64,000 nucleotides of DNA from OLB6 sp964620125 (GTDB taxonomy: Bacteria; Bacteroidota; Ignavibacteria; Kapaibacteriales; Kapaibacteriaceae): NCBI GenBank assembly GCA_964620125.1, contig CAZUGQ010000016.1, positions 1 through 64,000 of the forward strand, in the 5' to 3' direction. Positions 26,034-34,993 of this stretch are shown one piece after another. Numbering within the stretch: position 1 is the first letter of the stretch; each line of letters starts with the position of its first letter. Made by a program: the position numbers and the translations under genes. The notes beneath the pieces were generated by a model. That model did not search any database, had not been told where the DNA came from, and saw only the letters and a list, made by a program, of their open reading frames with translations.

Positions 26034-27785
26034 ATGAATCTATCTACCATTGTTCTCAGCATTCTGTCCATTGTACTCCTTGTTGCATGCGGGGGGGGAT
26101 CATCCGATGAACCTTCATCCGGAGTTGGCGAGCCTGTAGCCGGTGAATGGGTGGTTGTCCATGAACTGAGCGATCCCGAAGGTTTGCATCCAATTCTCAC
26201 CAATGATGCTTCGGCCCAGGCCATCTACATCCGCGTGTACGAAAAGCTGCTGGACCAGAACTTCCGTACACTCGAACTGGAACCGGTGCTGGCCGAGGCA
26301 TTGCCAACGATATCGGAAGATCACCTGAAGTACACCTTCAAGCTTCGAGACAACATCACCTTTAGTGATGGCCATCCAATTACGACCGATGATGTGGTGT
26401 TCACCTTCAAGATGCTCAAGAATCCACTGGTTATTGATGGTGCTGCAAAGCGCAACTACTATCAGGACGTTGCAGATGTGGTGAAGCACGACGATCGGTC
26501 CTTCACCGTTGTGATGTCTCAGCCATACTTCATGGCAGAACTGCAGATCGGCACTCTTGAGATTCAGCCAAAACATGTTCAGGATCCGGACAATCTCACG
26601 GACGCTTATACGATTCCGGAAACGAATCTTCTGGAACGATCTGCTACGAATCCAGCGTTGAAGAAAGCTGCTGCATGGTTCAACACTCCCAAGCTCAAAC
26701 TGGAGCCGGCGTTCAACATCGGTTCGGGTCCATATATGTATGCTGAACGCAACCCCGGCGAAAGCGTGATTCTTGTTCGCAACAAGAACTGGTGGCGAAA
26801 AGGTCAAGACCCAGACATGCCAGCCTATCCTGAGAAGATCATTTACAAGGTGGTGAACGACCGCAACACTGCCGTTGTGGCACTCAAGAATCAGGAATTG
26901 GACTTCATGGAGTTTGTGCCTGCTGCCAAGTTCCAAGATGAGATCGACACCACCACCATGACGCACCTGGTTAAACATGCCTTTCCGGTGAATGCATATC
27001 TATACATCGGGTGGAACACTGCACGGCCGATGTTCTCCGATAAGCTTACCAGAAAGGCAATGAGCCACCTTGTCGACCGGGATGCACTGATCAAACAAGT
27101 GGCAAGGGGCTTGGCCAGACCGCAGAATAGCGTGTTGTATCCGTCGAGTGCGGAGTACGACACAACACTTCCGCCAATCCCATACTCTCCACAGAAGGCA
27201 CGCGAACTCCTCACGCAGGCCGGATGGGTGGATTCGAACGATGATGGAATCTTAGAACGTGATGGCAAGCCATTTGAGTTCACCTTTCTCTTGAACAGCG
27301 GCAATGAGATGAGAGAACAGATCATGCTGCTGTTGGTGGATGAGTTCAAGAAGGTTGGCATCAAGGCCAGTATTAAGAAACTTGATTGGACGGTGTGGCT
27401 CGATGATGTTCGACTTCACAACTTCGATGCCGTGGTGGCTTCGTGGGTAAATGATCCGATTCCCTCCGATCCGTACCAGTTGTTCCATAGTTCCCAGATT
27501 GCTAACAAGGGCTCGAACTACTGCGGGTTCAGCAATCCAAGGGCCGACGAGATCATGGAGCTGAATCGCGTTGAGTTCGATCCAGACAAGCGCAAGCAGT
27601 ACATGAAGGAGTTCCAAGCCATTGTGTACGATGAGCAGCCGTACACCATTCTTTGGACCGTTCAATATCCTGCAGTGTACAACAAGAGATTGCAGAACGT
27701 AAACTTTTCCTTCGTTCGGCCTGGATACAATCCAGGTCAGTGGTGGGTACCAAAAGCACAGTGGAGACTGGCCGCCGCCCCATGA
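26034..27785 (+). CDS. Oligopeptide/dipeptide ABC transporter substrate-binding lipoprotein
   Basis: 583-residue extracellular solute-binding protein family 5. ATG 26034 opens a lipoprotein signal (MNLSTIVLSILSIVLLVAC, Cys at about 19), followed by a Gly-Ser linker encoded by eight G in a row (26091-26098). Family blocks: EGLHPILTNDASAQAIYIRVYEKL, YTFKLRDNITFSDGHPITTDDVVFTFK, GSGPYMYAERNPGESVILVRNK, and the late KRKQYMKEFQAIVYDEQPYTILW. These proteins deliver peptides or other cargo to a DppBC-type permease, but none is encoded nearby, so the partner must be elsewhere. The 3' end overlaps the regulator gene start by four bases. The G run sits just after the lipid cysteine, a possible slip site. 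Confidence 0.88.
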   Translation: MNLSTIVLSILSIVLLVACGGGSSDEPSSGVGEPVAGEWVVVHELSDPEGLHPILTNDASAQAIYIRVYEKLLDQNFRTLELEPVLAEALPTISEDHLKYTFKLRDNITFSDGHPITTDDVVFTFKMLKNPLVIDGAAKRNYYQDVADVVKHDDRSFTVVMSQPYFMAELQIGTLEIQPKHVQDPDNLTDAYTIPETNLLERSATNPALKKAAAWFNTPKLKLEPAFNIGSGPYMYAERNPGESVILVRNKNWWRKGQDPDMPAYPEKIIYKVVNDRNTAVVALKNQELDFMEFVPAAKFQDEIDTTTMTHLVKHAFPVNAYLYIGWNTARPMFSDKLTRKAMSHLVDRDALIKQVARGLARPQNSVLYPSSAEYDTTLPPIPYSPQKARELLTQAGWVDSNDDGILERDGKPFEFTFLLNSGNEMREQIMLLLVDEFKKVGIKASIKKLDWTVWLDDVRLHNFDAVVASWVNDPIPSDPYQLFHSSQIANKGSNYCGFSNPRADEIMELNRVEFDPDKRKQYMKEFQAIVYDEQPYTILWTVQYPAVYNKRLQNVNFSFVRPGYNPGQWWVPKAQWRLAAAP

Positions 27786-28429
27786 AGCGCCATGAACTCC
27801 GAGAGATCATCGCTGGCGGTGAGTCCTCTACGGTGGAGTTCAAGCGCAAGTTCACATCCGTCGAGAAGTTCGCTCGCGAGATCATCGCCTTTGCGAACAC
27901 CGACGGGGGGTATCTCATTGTTGGTGTCGATGATGACGGTCGTATCATCGGCGTTGAGAGTGAGAAGGAACAGATCCACCTCGTTGAGATTGCTCAGCAC
28001 AGCATTACACCTTGGCTGGACCTAACCGTCGAGGTTGTAGAAATCGAGTATCGCGATGTGGTGGTAATCCATGTACCACGCAGCCGTATGCGACCACATC
28101 GTTTGGTAAGTGACGATCCCAAGGAACGGCCACACGAGCGCAAGGCGTATATCAGGCAGGGAGAGAATAGCGTAACAGCGTCGAAAGAGATGGTCAAGGT
28201 CCTTGAATCGCAGAACCCTGATGCTCCGCCGATGACACTGAGCATAGGGGATAGGGAGCGCCGACTATTCACATACCTTGAGCGATACGGTAAGGCTACT
28301 GTTAACGACTTCGCCCGCCTGGTGAACATCTCACGCAGACGGGCGTCGCAAATCCTCGTAAAGCTGGTTCGAGCTGGTGTGCTGCACATCAATCATGATG
28401 GCGGCCACGACTTCTTTACGCTAGTGTAA
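27782..28429 (+). CDS. AlbA_2/Schlafen-like DNA-binding domain protein with C-terminal winged helix
   Basis: 215 residues from ATG 27782 (ATGA overlap with the upstream stop; the longer open frame to 27653 is within that gene). N-terminal domain (1-115): ESSTVEFKRKF, AREIIAFANTDGGYLIVGVDDDG and IHVPRSRMRPH, the AlbA_2 (formerly AAA_4) putative DNA- or nucleotide-binding fold. C-terminal part (150-215): RRLFTYLERYGKATVNDFARLV followed by ISRRRASQILVKLVRAGVL, a winged helix. Probably a cytoplasmic transcription regulator, perhaps of the operon containing hprK and the peptide-binding protein (inference). A run of six G occurs at the Asp-Gly-Gly turn. Confidence 0.82.
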   Translation: MKRHELREIIAGGESSTVEFKRKFTSVEKFAREIIAFANTDGGYLIVGVDDDGRIIGVESEKEQIHLVEIAQHSITPWLDLTVEVVEIEYRDVVVIHVPRSRMRPHRLVSDDPKERPHERKAYIRQGENSVTASKEMVKVLESQNPDAPPMTLSIGDRERRLFTYLERYGKATVNDFARLVNISRRRASQILVKLVRAGVLHINHDGGHDFFTLV

Positions 28430-28537
28430 GAGTTTTGGGGCAGTGCATCCGGCTCACAACGACTGCCTGATGCGCTGCAGAAAGCTCAGGTTTGTGTTGT
28501 GATCACACCCCAATGCCACCATGTGCACCGAAGTGGT

Positions 28538-30313
28538 TTACCTTACTACCAATGGTGTGCGAATGGCTTGTCCGTTTTCAAGTGCTGCTTCCAGCACGTA
28601 GAAACCCGGGACAATGTTTGTGCCTGTGATCGCTCGTAATGGTAGGCTATCCGTGTTCTGGAGGTCAACCTTGCACGTACCTATAACATTACCGCCAACC
28701 TCGTACAGAGACAGTGTGGCAAAGCCCCCTACCAAGCCCATGCGTACAATGTGTGCATCGGATGTTGCAGGCATCGGGACTACGCTCACTGCCCATCGTA
28801 ACGAGATGTCTCCATCAACACTGGTAATCGTTGGGTTCACAAGTGCAAAGCCACTCCAGGTGCCCCAACCACAATCACTACCTGCACGGACTGACCAGTA
28901 GAAAGCGGTGATACCTGCAGGCAGTTGCGAAGTAGGTAGGTTGAATGTTGTGCCTTGTATCGTACTATCCTGTGCGAACAGCTCGGAGAAGTTGGCATTG
29001 GAGCTAAAGCGAACGTGATAGCGGTCTGCACCTGTGGCTGCTGACCACGAGCAGGTAATCGTTCCCATGTTGTCGAACGTTGCTGCACCCTTTGGCGATA
29101 TCGTGCTTGGTCTGCCAGGCATGGTGCCAGAGGTGGTAAAGCTGTACACGTTGCTCCACGTGCCATTGCCAAGTGTGTTGGCAGCACGAACTCTCCAGAA
29201 GTATTGCGTACCGCAGGCAAGATTCGAAGCGGAAGCGGTGGTTGAACTTACCGTTTGCTCCAATACGATGGCACTTGCTGCAAACGTATTCGCAGTGGCA
29301 ATCTGAATGTAGTAGCTCTCTGCAAATGCAGCGGATTGCCACGTAAAGTTTACGGTAGATGGAGAGATGTTGGTGGCATTGTTGGCAGGGGAGGACAATA
29401 ACACCAAACCCGGTACTTGCGCGGCAGGCACAAAGTCCACCTTGAGATTATCTCCGCTGAACGTAGCCTGCACCGTCATGGTCTCACCGAGGGCTCCCCC
29501 CGAGGCAGTGAGTGTAACAGCACCGTTGCCGGAGAACGGAATGGCATAGCCGCCGCTAGCACTCGATACTGCCCAGTAGCTACCACGCGACGGCTGAATC
29601 TTTACTCCTTCGAGTCCTTCACCAACATCGTAGAATCCGTTGGCATTCTTGTCTTCGTACACTACTCCGGTAATGTATCGCGTGGACTGAATTCCGAAGT
29701 CCTGTGTGATCACCATCGGACCGACCGTGCCGCTCTGCAGTCCACCGCTTGTATGCTGAATGCCGATGCCACATTCGGTATACACAGCACCGCTGAAGTT
29801 CATGATGTTGGAACGGTGCCCGAGGTCGATCTGATTCTGTGGACCCCAGTCAACGTTAAAGCCGCAGTGGCCATACCACACGCTTGTTGCGTAGGCTGCA
29901 ACGTTCTCGCCGTACTGACCCATCGAGGTATACCCCTGATTGGCATACCGCTGGTTGAGTTGGCTGCCATTGCTGCCCACATGGCCCTGGAAGTTGTTGG
30001 CAACCATGTCGGCAGTATGCAGTCTGGCCGCTTGAATGAGCTTTGGGTGGAATGCCAGGGGTGGGCGTGATGGGTAGGTGCTAAACGCAGACTTTGTTTT
30101 TGCCTTGTCGATCTGCCAATACGTGTATGCTTGTTGCACCTGCTGGTCTGGCGTGTCCATCAATCGTGTTCCCTCTGCCTTGGGATCCATACGTGCTCTG
30201 TTAATCATTTCGAGCATGAGTTGTTCTTCGGCGGTTGGATCGCCATGACTGTACTGCTGAGCATGAAGGAGGCAGGGGGCTAGAAGCGATGCGAGAATAA
30301 ACAAACGGAACAT
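28538..30313 (-). CDS. CAP-superfamily secreted protein with SdrD-like and FnIII modules and T9SS domain
   Basis: 591 residues with signal peptide MFRLFILASLLAPCLLHAQ. The CAP domain (about 25-210) shows LMLEMINRARMDPKAEG, the His-containing GHVGSNGSQLNQRY, GQYGENVAAYA and DLGHRSNIMN, typical of bacterial SCP/PR1-like domains. Next come a prealbumin/SdrD-B-like module (GVVYEDKNANGFYDVGEGLEGV), two fibronectin-like modules (FTWQSAAFAESYYIQIATA, CGTQYFWRVRAANTLGNG; CSWSAATGADRYHVRFSS) and a C-terminal sorting domain (SVVPMPATSDAHIVR ... PLVVR). It should be exported by T9SS. CAP function (adhesion, lipid binding or proteolysis) cannot be decided. It stands alone, converging on the AlbA_2 regulator gene with 108 bases between. 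Confidence 0.88.
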   Translation of the reverse strand: MFRLFILASLLAPCLLHAQQYSHGDPTAEEQLMLEMINRARMDPKAEGTRLMDTPDQQVQQAYTYWQIDKAKTKSAFSTYPSRPPLAFHPKLIQAARLHTADMVANNFQGHVGSNGSQLNQRYANQGYTSMGQYGENVAAYATSVWYGHCGFNVDWGPQNQIDLGHRSNIMNFSGAVYTECGIGIQHTSGGLQSGTVGPMVITQDFGIQSTRYITGVVYEDKNANGFYDVGEGLEGVKIQPSRGSYWAVSSASGGYAIPFSGNGAVTLTASGGALGETMTVQATFSGDNLKVDFVPAAQVPGLVLLSSPANNATNISPSTVNFTWQSAAFAESYYIQIATANTFAASAIVLEQTVSSTTASASNLACGTQYFWRVRAANTLGNGTWSNVYSFTTSGTMPGRPSTISPKGAATFDNMGTITCSWSAATGADRYHVRFSSNANFSELFAQDSTIQGTTFNLPTSQLPAGITAFYWSVRAGSDCGWGTWSGFALVNPTITSVDGDISLRWAVSVVPMPATSDAHIVRMGLVGGFATLSLYEVGGNVIGTCKVDLQNTDSLPLRAITGTNIVPGFYVLEAALENGQAIRTPLVVR

Positions 30314-30387
30314 CTGGACTCCAAGGAGAAGACTGGCGTTGTAAACGTCAAAAATACCGACTGTCGGACTGTCAACTTGACACTGAG

Positions 30388-31389
30388 TTACATCAGAATA
30401 TGATTCACGGGTCTTGCAGGCTCTGGAACATGGTCTTCACCGATCATCTGCATCAGATCAATCTCGATTCCTCTCGAAAGCGCAAACATCGGAATATCAT
30501 TTGCGCCACCCTCGAACGGGTTCTCTGTACTCTCGCCGATTTTTTCCATGGAGTAGAAGATCCATGAAACGATCACGCTAAACGGGATGGACATCCAGAC
30601 TGTATGGTGCACGAGATCGGCGAATGCCTGGATCATTCCGAAGGGTACTAACAGGATGAAGATCCGAATGAAGTATTGATTTACCGACGCAAACTGCCGT
30701 GGATACGGGAAGTTCTTGATGCGTTCACATTTACCCTGTTCGGCCACGAGCAAGGCAAGGTGTTCTTCCAACGAGATCAACTGGTATGTGTCGATGATGT
30801 TGTTATGCAAGAGCGTGCGCAACGCCTCGCTTTGCAGGGCAAGAATCGCTGTGGCACGATTGGATGACGCCAAAACACGCTGAAACTCCCCATCAGTGAG
30901 CAGTGGCCGCAGCACTTCCTCGAGGGGTGCGTTCCATTCGGGAACAATGAAATTGCGCCGATACTCCACGTTGTAGTCAGCGGAGGCCGTCTCCCACACG
31001 CGAGGCTCTCGCAGTTGATAGCGCAGCGCCGTAAGCCATGCGCGATGTCGTTGAATGAACGGGCGTACGTCTCGTACATCAGCATTTGGCGAGGTGCCAA
31101 TAATGTAGTCGCGCACCATCATCCCGAACGAACGGCTACTATTTACGATGCCGCCCCATATCTGTCTTGCTTCCCACGCACGCGCGTAGGTGGCATTGTT
31201 CTTAAAGCCAATAAGAAAGGCAACGGCGGTACCGATGGTGGCTACCGGAAGCCAGGGAATAGCAAGCCACGCCCAACCCAGGAGTTGATGGCAACACACG
31301 GGAATGCTGGAAATCAACACGATCACATACAGATCCCGACGCGTCCACGTAAGGAACTCCAACAGTCTGTACCCTTTGCCTGCGTGCAC
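30388..31389 (-). CDS. Bestrophin-family (YneE-like) ion channel
   Basis: 333-residue inner-membrane protein of the bestrophin/RFP-TM family, pentameric anion or cation channels. Visible blocks are TWTRRDLYVIVLISSIPV (first helix), LPVATIGTAVAFLIGFKNNATYARAWEARQIWGG, which is the most conserved part of the family, and the second helix pair near YFIRIFILLVPFGMIQAFAD and SIPFSVIVSWIFYSMEKIGESTENPFEGGANDIPM. The start is GTG 31389, sharing its G with the SDR stop (TAGTG), so translation is coupled. Ion selectivity is not readable. Length is slightly above the usual bacterial 300. Confidence 0.92.
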   Translation of the reverse strand: MHAGKGYRLLEFLTWTRRDLYVIVLISSIPVCCHQLLGWAWLAIPWLPVATIGTAVAFLIGFKNNATYARAWEARQIWGGIVNSSRSFGMMVRDYIIGTSPNADVRDVRPFIQRHRAWLTALRYQLREPRVWETASADYNVEYRRNFIVPEWNAPLEEVLRPLLTDGEFQRVLASSNRATAILALQSEALRTLLHNNIIDTYQLISLEEHLALLVAEQGKCERIKNFPYPRQFASVNQYFIRIFILLVPFGMIQAFADLVHHTVWMSIPFSVIVSWIFYSMEKIGESTENPFEGGANDIPMFALSRGIEIDLMQMIGEDHVPEPARPVNHILM

Positions 31390-32078
31390 TACAAATCTCC
31401 CAGCTGCGGACGTACAACAACCTCTTCAACAAGAACACGAGAGTGTGCATAACCTTCAACAACGTTAGAAACTACTCGTGCTACATCCGATGGCATCATC
31501 ATCCGATGTCGGAACTGCTCACGAGCAGGAGGATCCCAAATATCCGTATCAGTTGCTCCCACGATTAGCTCAACCACCTTGATGCCTGAACTCCGAACTT
31601 CTTCACGGAGCGACCTGCAGAAAGCCAACGTTCCCGCCTTTGTAGCGGCATAGGCAGCATTACTCGGAAACGCGCGGAGAGAGGCAACACTGTTCACGTC
31701 CACAATCATACCCGCTCCTACTGCAAGCATTGATGGCAGCACACACTTCACAACATTGAACATGCCCTGCATGTTCACACTCAGCATTTCTTGAAACGTA
31801 TGGTGCTGCATGGTGCTCACCGGTTCGAACCGTCCGATACCTGCACACAAAACCACAACGTTTACGGGTCCAAAGTACCCTACTGCCATCTCATGCGCCT
31901 TCTCCACACTATCTCGGTCGGCTACGTCGCAGGGTACGGACACGAGGTGGGGGGGGGACTGTGCTGCACCCGATCGGGAGGAGGCGGTAACGTTGTAGTG
32001 TTCCGACAATCGCTCTGCAATCGCAGCGCCGATGCCTCTGCTGGCACCTGTAATCCAGATGTGAAGTGGGGTGTTCAT
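31389..32078 (-). CDS. Short-chain dehydrogenase/reductase (SDR)
   Basis: 229 residues, classical SDR: cofactor motif TGASRGIGAAIAERL, CAGIGRF (NNAG equivalent), the catalytic Ser in VDVNSVASLRAF and YAATKAG with Tyr and Lys. NADP use is plausible from Ser-Arg after strand 2 (TASSRS). A run of nine C in the coding strand (31949-31957) encodes Ser-Pro-Pro-His and is a strong slippage site. The gene lies between a GlmU-like gene and bestrophin and is coupled to the latter. Substrate unknown; similar proteins act in fatty acid, sugar or polyketide reduction. Confidence 0.88.
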   Translation of the reverse strand: MNTPLHIWITGASRGIGAAIAERLSEHYNVTASSRSGAAQSPPHLVSVPCDVADRDSVEKAHEMAVGYFGPVNVVVLCAGIGRFEPVSTMQHHTFQEMLSVNMQGMFNVVKCVLPSMLAVGAGMIVDVNSVASLRAFPSNAAYAATKAGTLAFCRSLREEVRSSGIKVVELIVGATDTDIWDPPAREQFRHRMMMPSDVARVVSNVVEGYAHSRVLVEEVVVRPQLGDL

Positions 32079-32132
32079 GTTGTGTGCTTCACATGGGTAA
32101 TGGGTGTGTTCCCCGTGCCTGCTGTGTTCAGC

Positions 32133-33305
32133 TCATGTTCCAAGGGTCTGCGTGTAGATTGCTCGCAACAAGGCTTCCGTGTCAGGTCCCAATTCCATCA
32201 TTCTGCGAGCCATGGCTGCCCTTGCCACAGCGATGGCCTTGTCTGCATCATACACGATGCCAGAGCCCCCTACCATCCAAGTAAACGACTCGACTGCACG
32301 GGGGGGGAAGCCGTCACTCACAATGTTCACACTCACGCCGATCACAGTTCCGGTTGCAAGCCGTGTACCGATGGCCGTGCGAACGTGATCGCCCATGAGG
32401 GTACCCAGAAACTGGCGCTGTGTGTCTTCGGCAAGCCAGGGCATCTGAACGCGAACATGCCCATACGTGTTCTTGAGGTTGCTGGTGGTGGTGCCGGCAC
32501 CAAGATTGCACCACTCCCCAACGTAGCTGTGGCCCAGAAAACCATCGTGCTGTTTGTTGGAGTGCCCTTGCACGATAGTGGCCGAAATTTCTCCGGCAAC
32601 ACGGCAGTCCGGACCGATCACCGAGCCACGTAGTGATGCGTGCGGCTTTACAAGACTGTGGTTGCCCACAACACATGGTCCTTCGATTACACAGAATGCA
32701 CCGATTTCTGCATGGTCAAGCACGAGCACCGGACCTTTTCGTGTATCGATCACCGCCGTTGGGTGAACAGATGCATCATCATCCACATCGTGATGGAGCA
32801 GAGCAGCATCCCACAACACGGCATCGGCCACATGATCCAGGGTTTGCCATAGCCGAGTAATCACGCGCCCTGCAACATCTACGGTAACCGTTTCCTCGGG
32901 GTTTACGGTTTCCAATATGGCCGTGGCAACGGCTGGCGACTGCAGAGCATCGGTAAGGAATACGCCCACGGGCTGTTCAGAACAATAGAACACGATTGTT
33001 CGAGAACTCGCCGCACACATCTCTACCATCTGCCGCATGACTCGCGGACTAACCACGAGATGTCCCGCAACGATGAGTGTTGGCAAGGGTTGGTAGGGGG
33101 CTGTGGCTGGATACCTTTCTACGAACGAGCGCATGTGCAAGTCACGTTCACTAACCACAGTAACCGAAGCTGTCGGTACCGATCGTTGCCACCGTTCCAG
33201 AATCGTGAACGCACCTACGCGCAGTTCCCAGGCACAATGAGTTAGACTGAACGGATAGAGTCCGCCAACATCATCATGTTCAGCCAACAACACCTGGATG
33301 GGCAT
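32133..33305 (-). CDS. GlmU-family sugar nucleotidyltransferase-like protein
   Basis: 390 residues of the GlmU-family found mainly in Bacteroidota. An N-terminal nucleotidyltransferase-like part (1-180; LLAEHDDVGGLYPFSLTHCAWELRVG-type start, here diverged from the GGxGTR loop) is followed by a left-handed beta helix (185-345) with hexapeptide repeats: VLDHAEIGAFCVIEGPCVVGN, SLRGSVIGPDCRVAGEIS, and the GlmU-like VGEWCNLGAGTTTSNLKNTYG. It may transfer a nucleotidyl or acetyl group to a sugar phosphate (inference). Start ATG overlaps the pyrG stop by one base (TGATG). An eight-C run (32300-32307) lies in the coding strand, and two octamer copies (32264, 33095) are present. Confidence 0.82.
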   Translation of the reverse strand: MPIQVLLAEHDDVGGLYPFSLTHCAWELRVGAFTILERWQRSVPTASVTVVSERDLHMRSFVERYPATAPYQPLPTLIVAGHLVVSPRVMRQMVEMCAASSRTIVFYCSEQPVGVFLTDALQSPAVATAILETVNPEETVTVDVAGRVITRLWQTLDHVADAVLWDAALLHHDVDDDASVHPTAVIDTRKGPVLVLDHAEIGAFCVIEGPCVVGNHSLVKPHASLRGSVIGPDCRVAGEISATIVQGHSNKQHDGFLGHSYVGEWCNLGAGTTTSNLKNTYGHVRVQMPWLAEDTQRQFLGTLMGDHVRTAIGTRLATGTVIGVSVNIVSDGFPPRAVESFTWMVGGSGIVYDADKAIAVARAAMARRMMELGPDTEALLRAIYTQTLGT

Positions 33306-34906
33306 CAGTGCGACCTTGTGCGATGTGTTAAGGAAGCCTTGATGAAGGCGGTGAAGAGTGGGTGACCCGTTACAGCGCGCGACATTAACTCAGGATGGAA
33401 CTGTACCCCAAGGAACCACGGATGGTTCGGGACTTCGATAATCTCTACCAACCGGCCATCGGGCGACATACCACTCAACTTCATCCCTGCCATTGTGAGC
33501 GCGTCTCGGTAATCATTATTGAACTCATACCGATGCCGGTGCCGTTCACTGATGGTGTGTTGCTTATACGCCTTGAATGCCAGCGAGCGCGGTGCAAGTT
33601 GGGCAGGATAGGCACCAAGGCGCATGGTTCCGCCCTTGTTAGTCACGCCACGTTGGTCCGGCATCAGGTCTATAACATTATGCTTCGTTTTCTTGAACTC
33701 GGTGCTATTCGCATCGGCAAGACCAGCAACATTTCTTGCGTACTCAATCACGGCACACTGCATTCCCAGGCAGATACCGAAGAATGGGATGCCGTTTTCT
33801 CGCACGTACTGAATAGCCGCAATCTTTCCTTCAATGCCACGGGAACCAAAACCTGGGGCAACGAGAATGCCATTCAGGCCAGCCAACTTGTCCTGTACGT
33901 TCTCTGCATTCACACTCTCACTATCAACCCAAACAATCTGCACATGGGCATTATTCACGGCACCAGCATGAATGAAGGCTTCGCTAATACTCTTGTAGCT
34001 GTCCTTGTACTTGATATACTTGCCAACCAGTCCGATGGTAACGTGATGCTTGGGATCCTTGATACGATGTACGAATCGTGCCCAGTTGTCAAGATTAGCA
34101 GCTCCGCGCTTCAAATGCAGTTTGTTGGCAATGATGGCGTCAAGTCCACGCTTGGCAAACATCATCGGCACTTCGTAGATGGTTTCGGCATCCAGTGCTT
34201 CGATAACGGAGTTTTCTTCCACGTTGCAGAACAGGCCAATCTTGGCTCTGATTTCGCGGTCAAGCTTCATCTCAGCACGGCATAACAGGATGTCGGGCAT
34301 GATGCCATGTTCCATGAGCATCTTCACACTATGCTGCGTGGGTTTCGTTTTCAACTCTCCTGCACTCCTGATATACGGAACGTAGGTGAGGTGGATGAAC
34401 AGCGCATTCTGTTTGCCAACTTCAAAACCAAGCTGGCGTGCAGCCTCCAGAAAGGGAAGCGACTCAATGTCGCCAACCGTGCCTCCGATTTCAACGATCA
34501 CCACGTCGTAGTTACCGTTGAACGAGCGCATCCTGCGTTTGATTTCGTCGGTGATGTGCGGTATTACCTGAACGGTCTTACCCAGGTACTCACCTCGGCG
34601 TTCTCGTGTGATCACGTCGAAGTACACCTGCCCGGCTGTGCTATTATTCTGCCGACTCATGTTGGTGTCGAGGAACCGTTCGTAGTGACCGAGGTCGAGG
34701 TCCGTCTCGGCACCATCGTCCGTTACATACACCTCACCGTGTTGGAACGGGTTCATCGTTCCAGGATCCACGTTGATGTAGGGATCGAATTTTTGGATGG
34801 TAACGCTGTAGCCGCGCTGTTTGAGCAGCAGACCAATGGATGAAGATGCGATGCCTTTCCCTAATGAGGAAAGAACCCCGCCCGTGATGAAGATGTACTT
34901 CGACAT
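33305..34906 (-). CDS. pyrG: CTP synthase
   Basis: Converts UTP to CTP with glutamine. The 533 residues have the synthetase domain (FITGGVLSSLGKGIASSSIG at the N-terminus, FDPYINVDPGTMNPFQHGEV) and the class I glutaminase domain with the nucleophile in GICLGMQCAVIEYARN and the C-terminal GVQFHPELMSR. ATG 34906 is the family start; the frame upstream to 34969 is non-coding and would take up most of the divergent promoter region. The GlmU-like gene follows, coupled by TGATG. An 87-base divergent intergenic region separates it from the sugar-binding lipoprotein gene; no motif was recognised in it. Confidence 0.97.
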   Translation of the reverse strand: MSKYIFITGGVLSSLGKGIASSSIGLLLKQRGYSVTIQKFDPYINVDPGTMNPFQHGEVYVTDDGAETDLDLGHYERFLDTNMSRQNNSTAGQVYFDVITRERRGEYLGKTVQVIPHITDEIKRRMRSFNGNYDVVIVEIGGTVGDIESLPFLEAARQLGFEVGKQNALFIHLTYVPYIRSAGELKTKPTQHSVKMLMEHGIMPDILLCRAEMKLDREIRAKIGLFCNVEENSVIEALDAETIYEVPMMFAKRGLDAIIANKLHLKRGAANLDNWARFVHRIKDPKHHVTIGLVGKYIKYKDSYKSISEAFIHAGAVNNAHVQIVWVDSESVNAENVQDKLAGLNGILVAPGFGSRGIEGKIAAIQYVRENGIPFFGICLGMQCAVIEYARNVAGLADANSTEFKKTKHNVIDLMPDQRGVTNKGGTMRLGAYPAQLAPRSLAFKAYKQHTISERHRHRYEFNNDYRDALTMAGMKLSGMSPDGRLVEIIEVPNHPWFLGVQFHPELMSRAVTGHPLFTAFIKASLTHRTRSH

Positions 34907-34993
34907 AGATCCCTTGTTTGTCGAGTTCAGGACGGGATCGAAAGTACGGCGAACGAAGTACAGCACCAATCAGAACCTTGGTAAGTTCGTGAC

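Noticed and set aside
26115..26978. Minus-strand 287-codon frame antisense to the peptide-binding lipoprotein
   Set aside because: Shadow of a well-supported gene, with unlikely composition.
28440..28478. Inverted repeat GCAGTGCATC / GATGCGCTGC in the convergent gap between the AlbA_2 and CAP genes
   Set aside because: The loop is about 19 bases and no T run follows on either strand, so I do not call it a terminator, though it could act as a weak bidirectional one.
29417..30070. Plus-strand 217-codon frame antisense to the CAP-domain gene
   Set aside because: Shadow frame; CAP domain motifs on the minus strand are clear.
33395..34285. Plus-strand 296-codon open frame antisense to pyrG
   Set aside because: It mirrors the CTP synthase codon pattern, has no recognisable protein features and no ribosome binding site; pyrG is certain.
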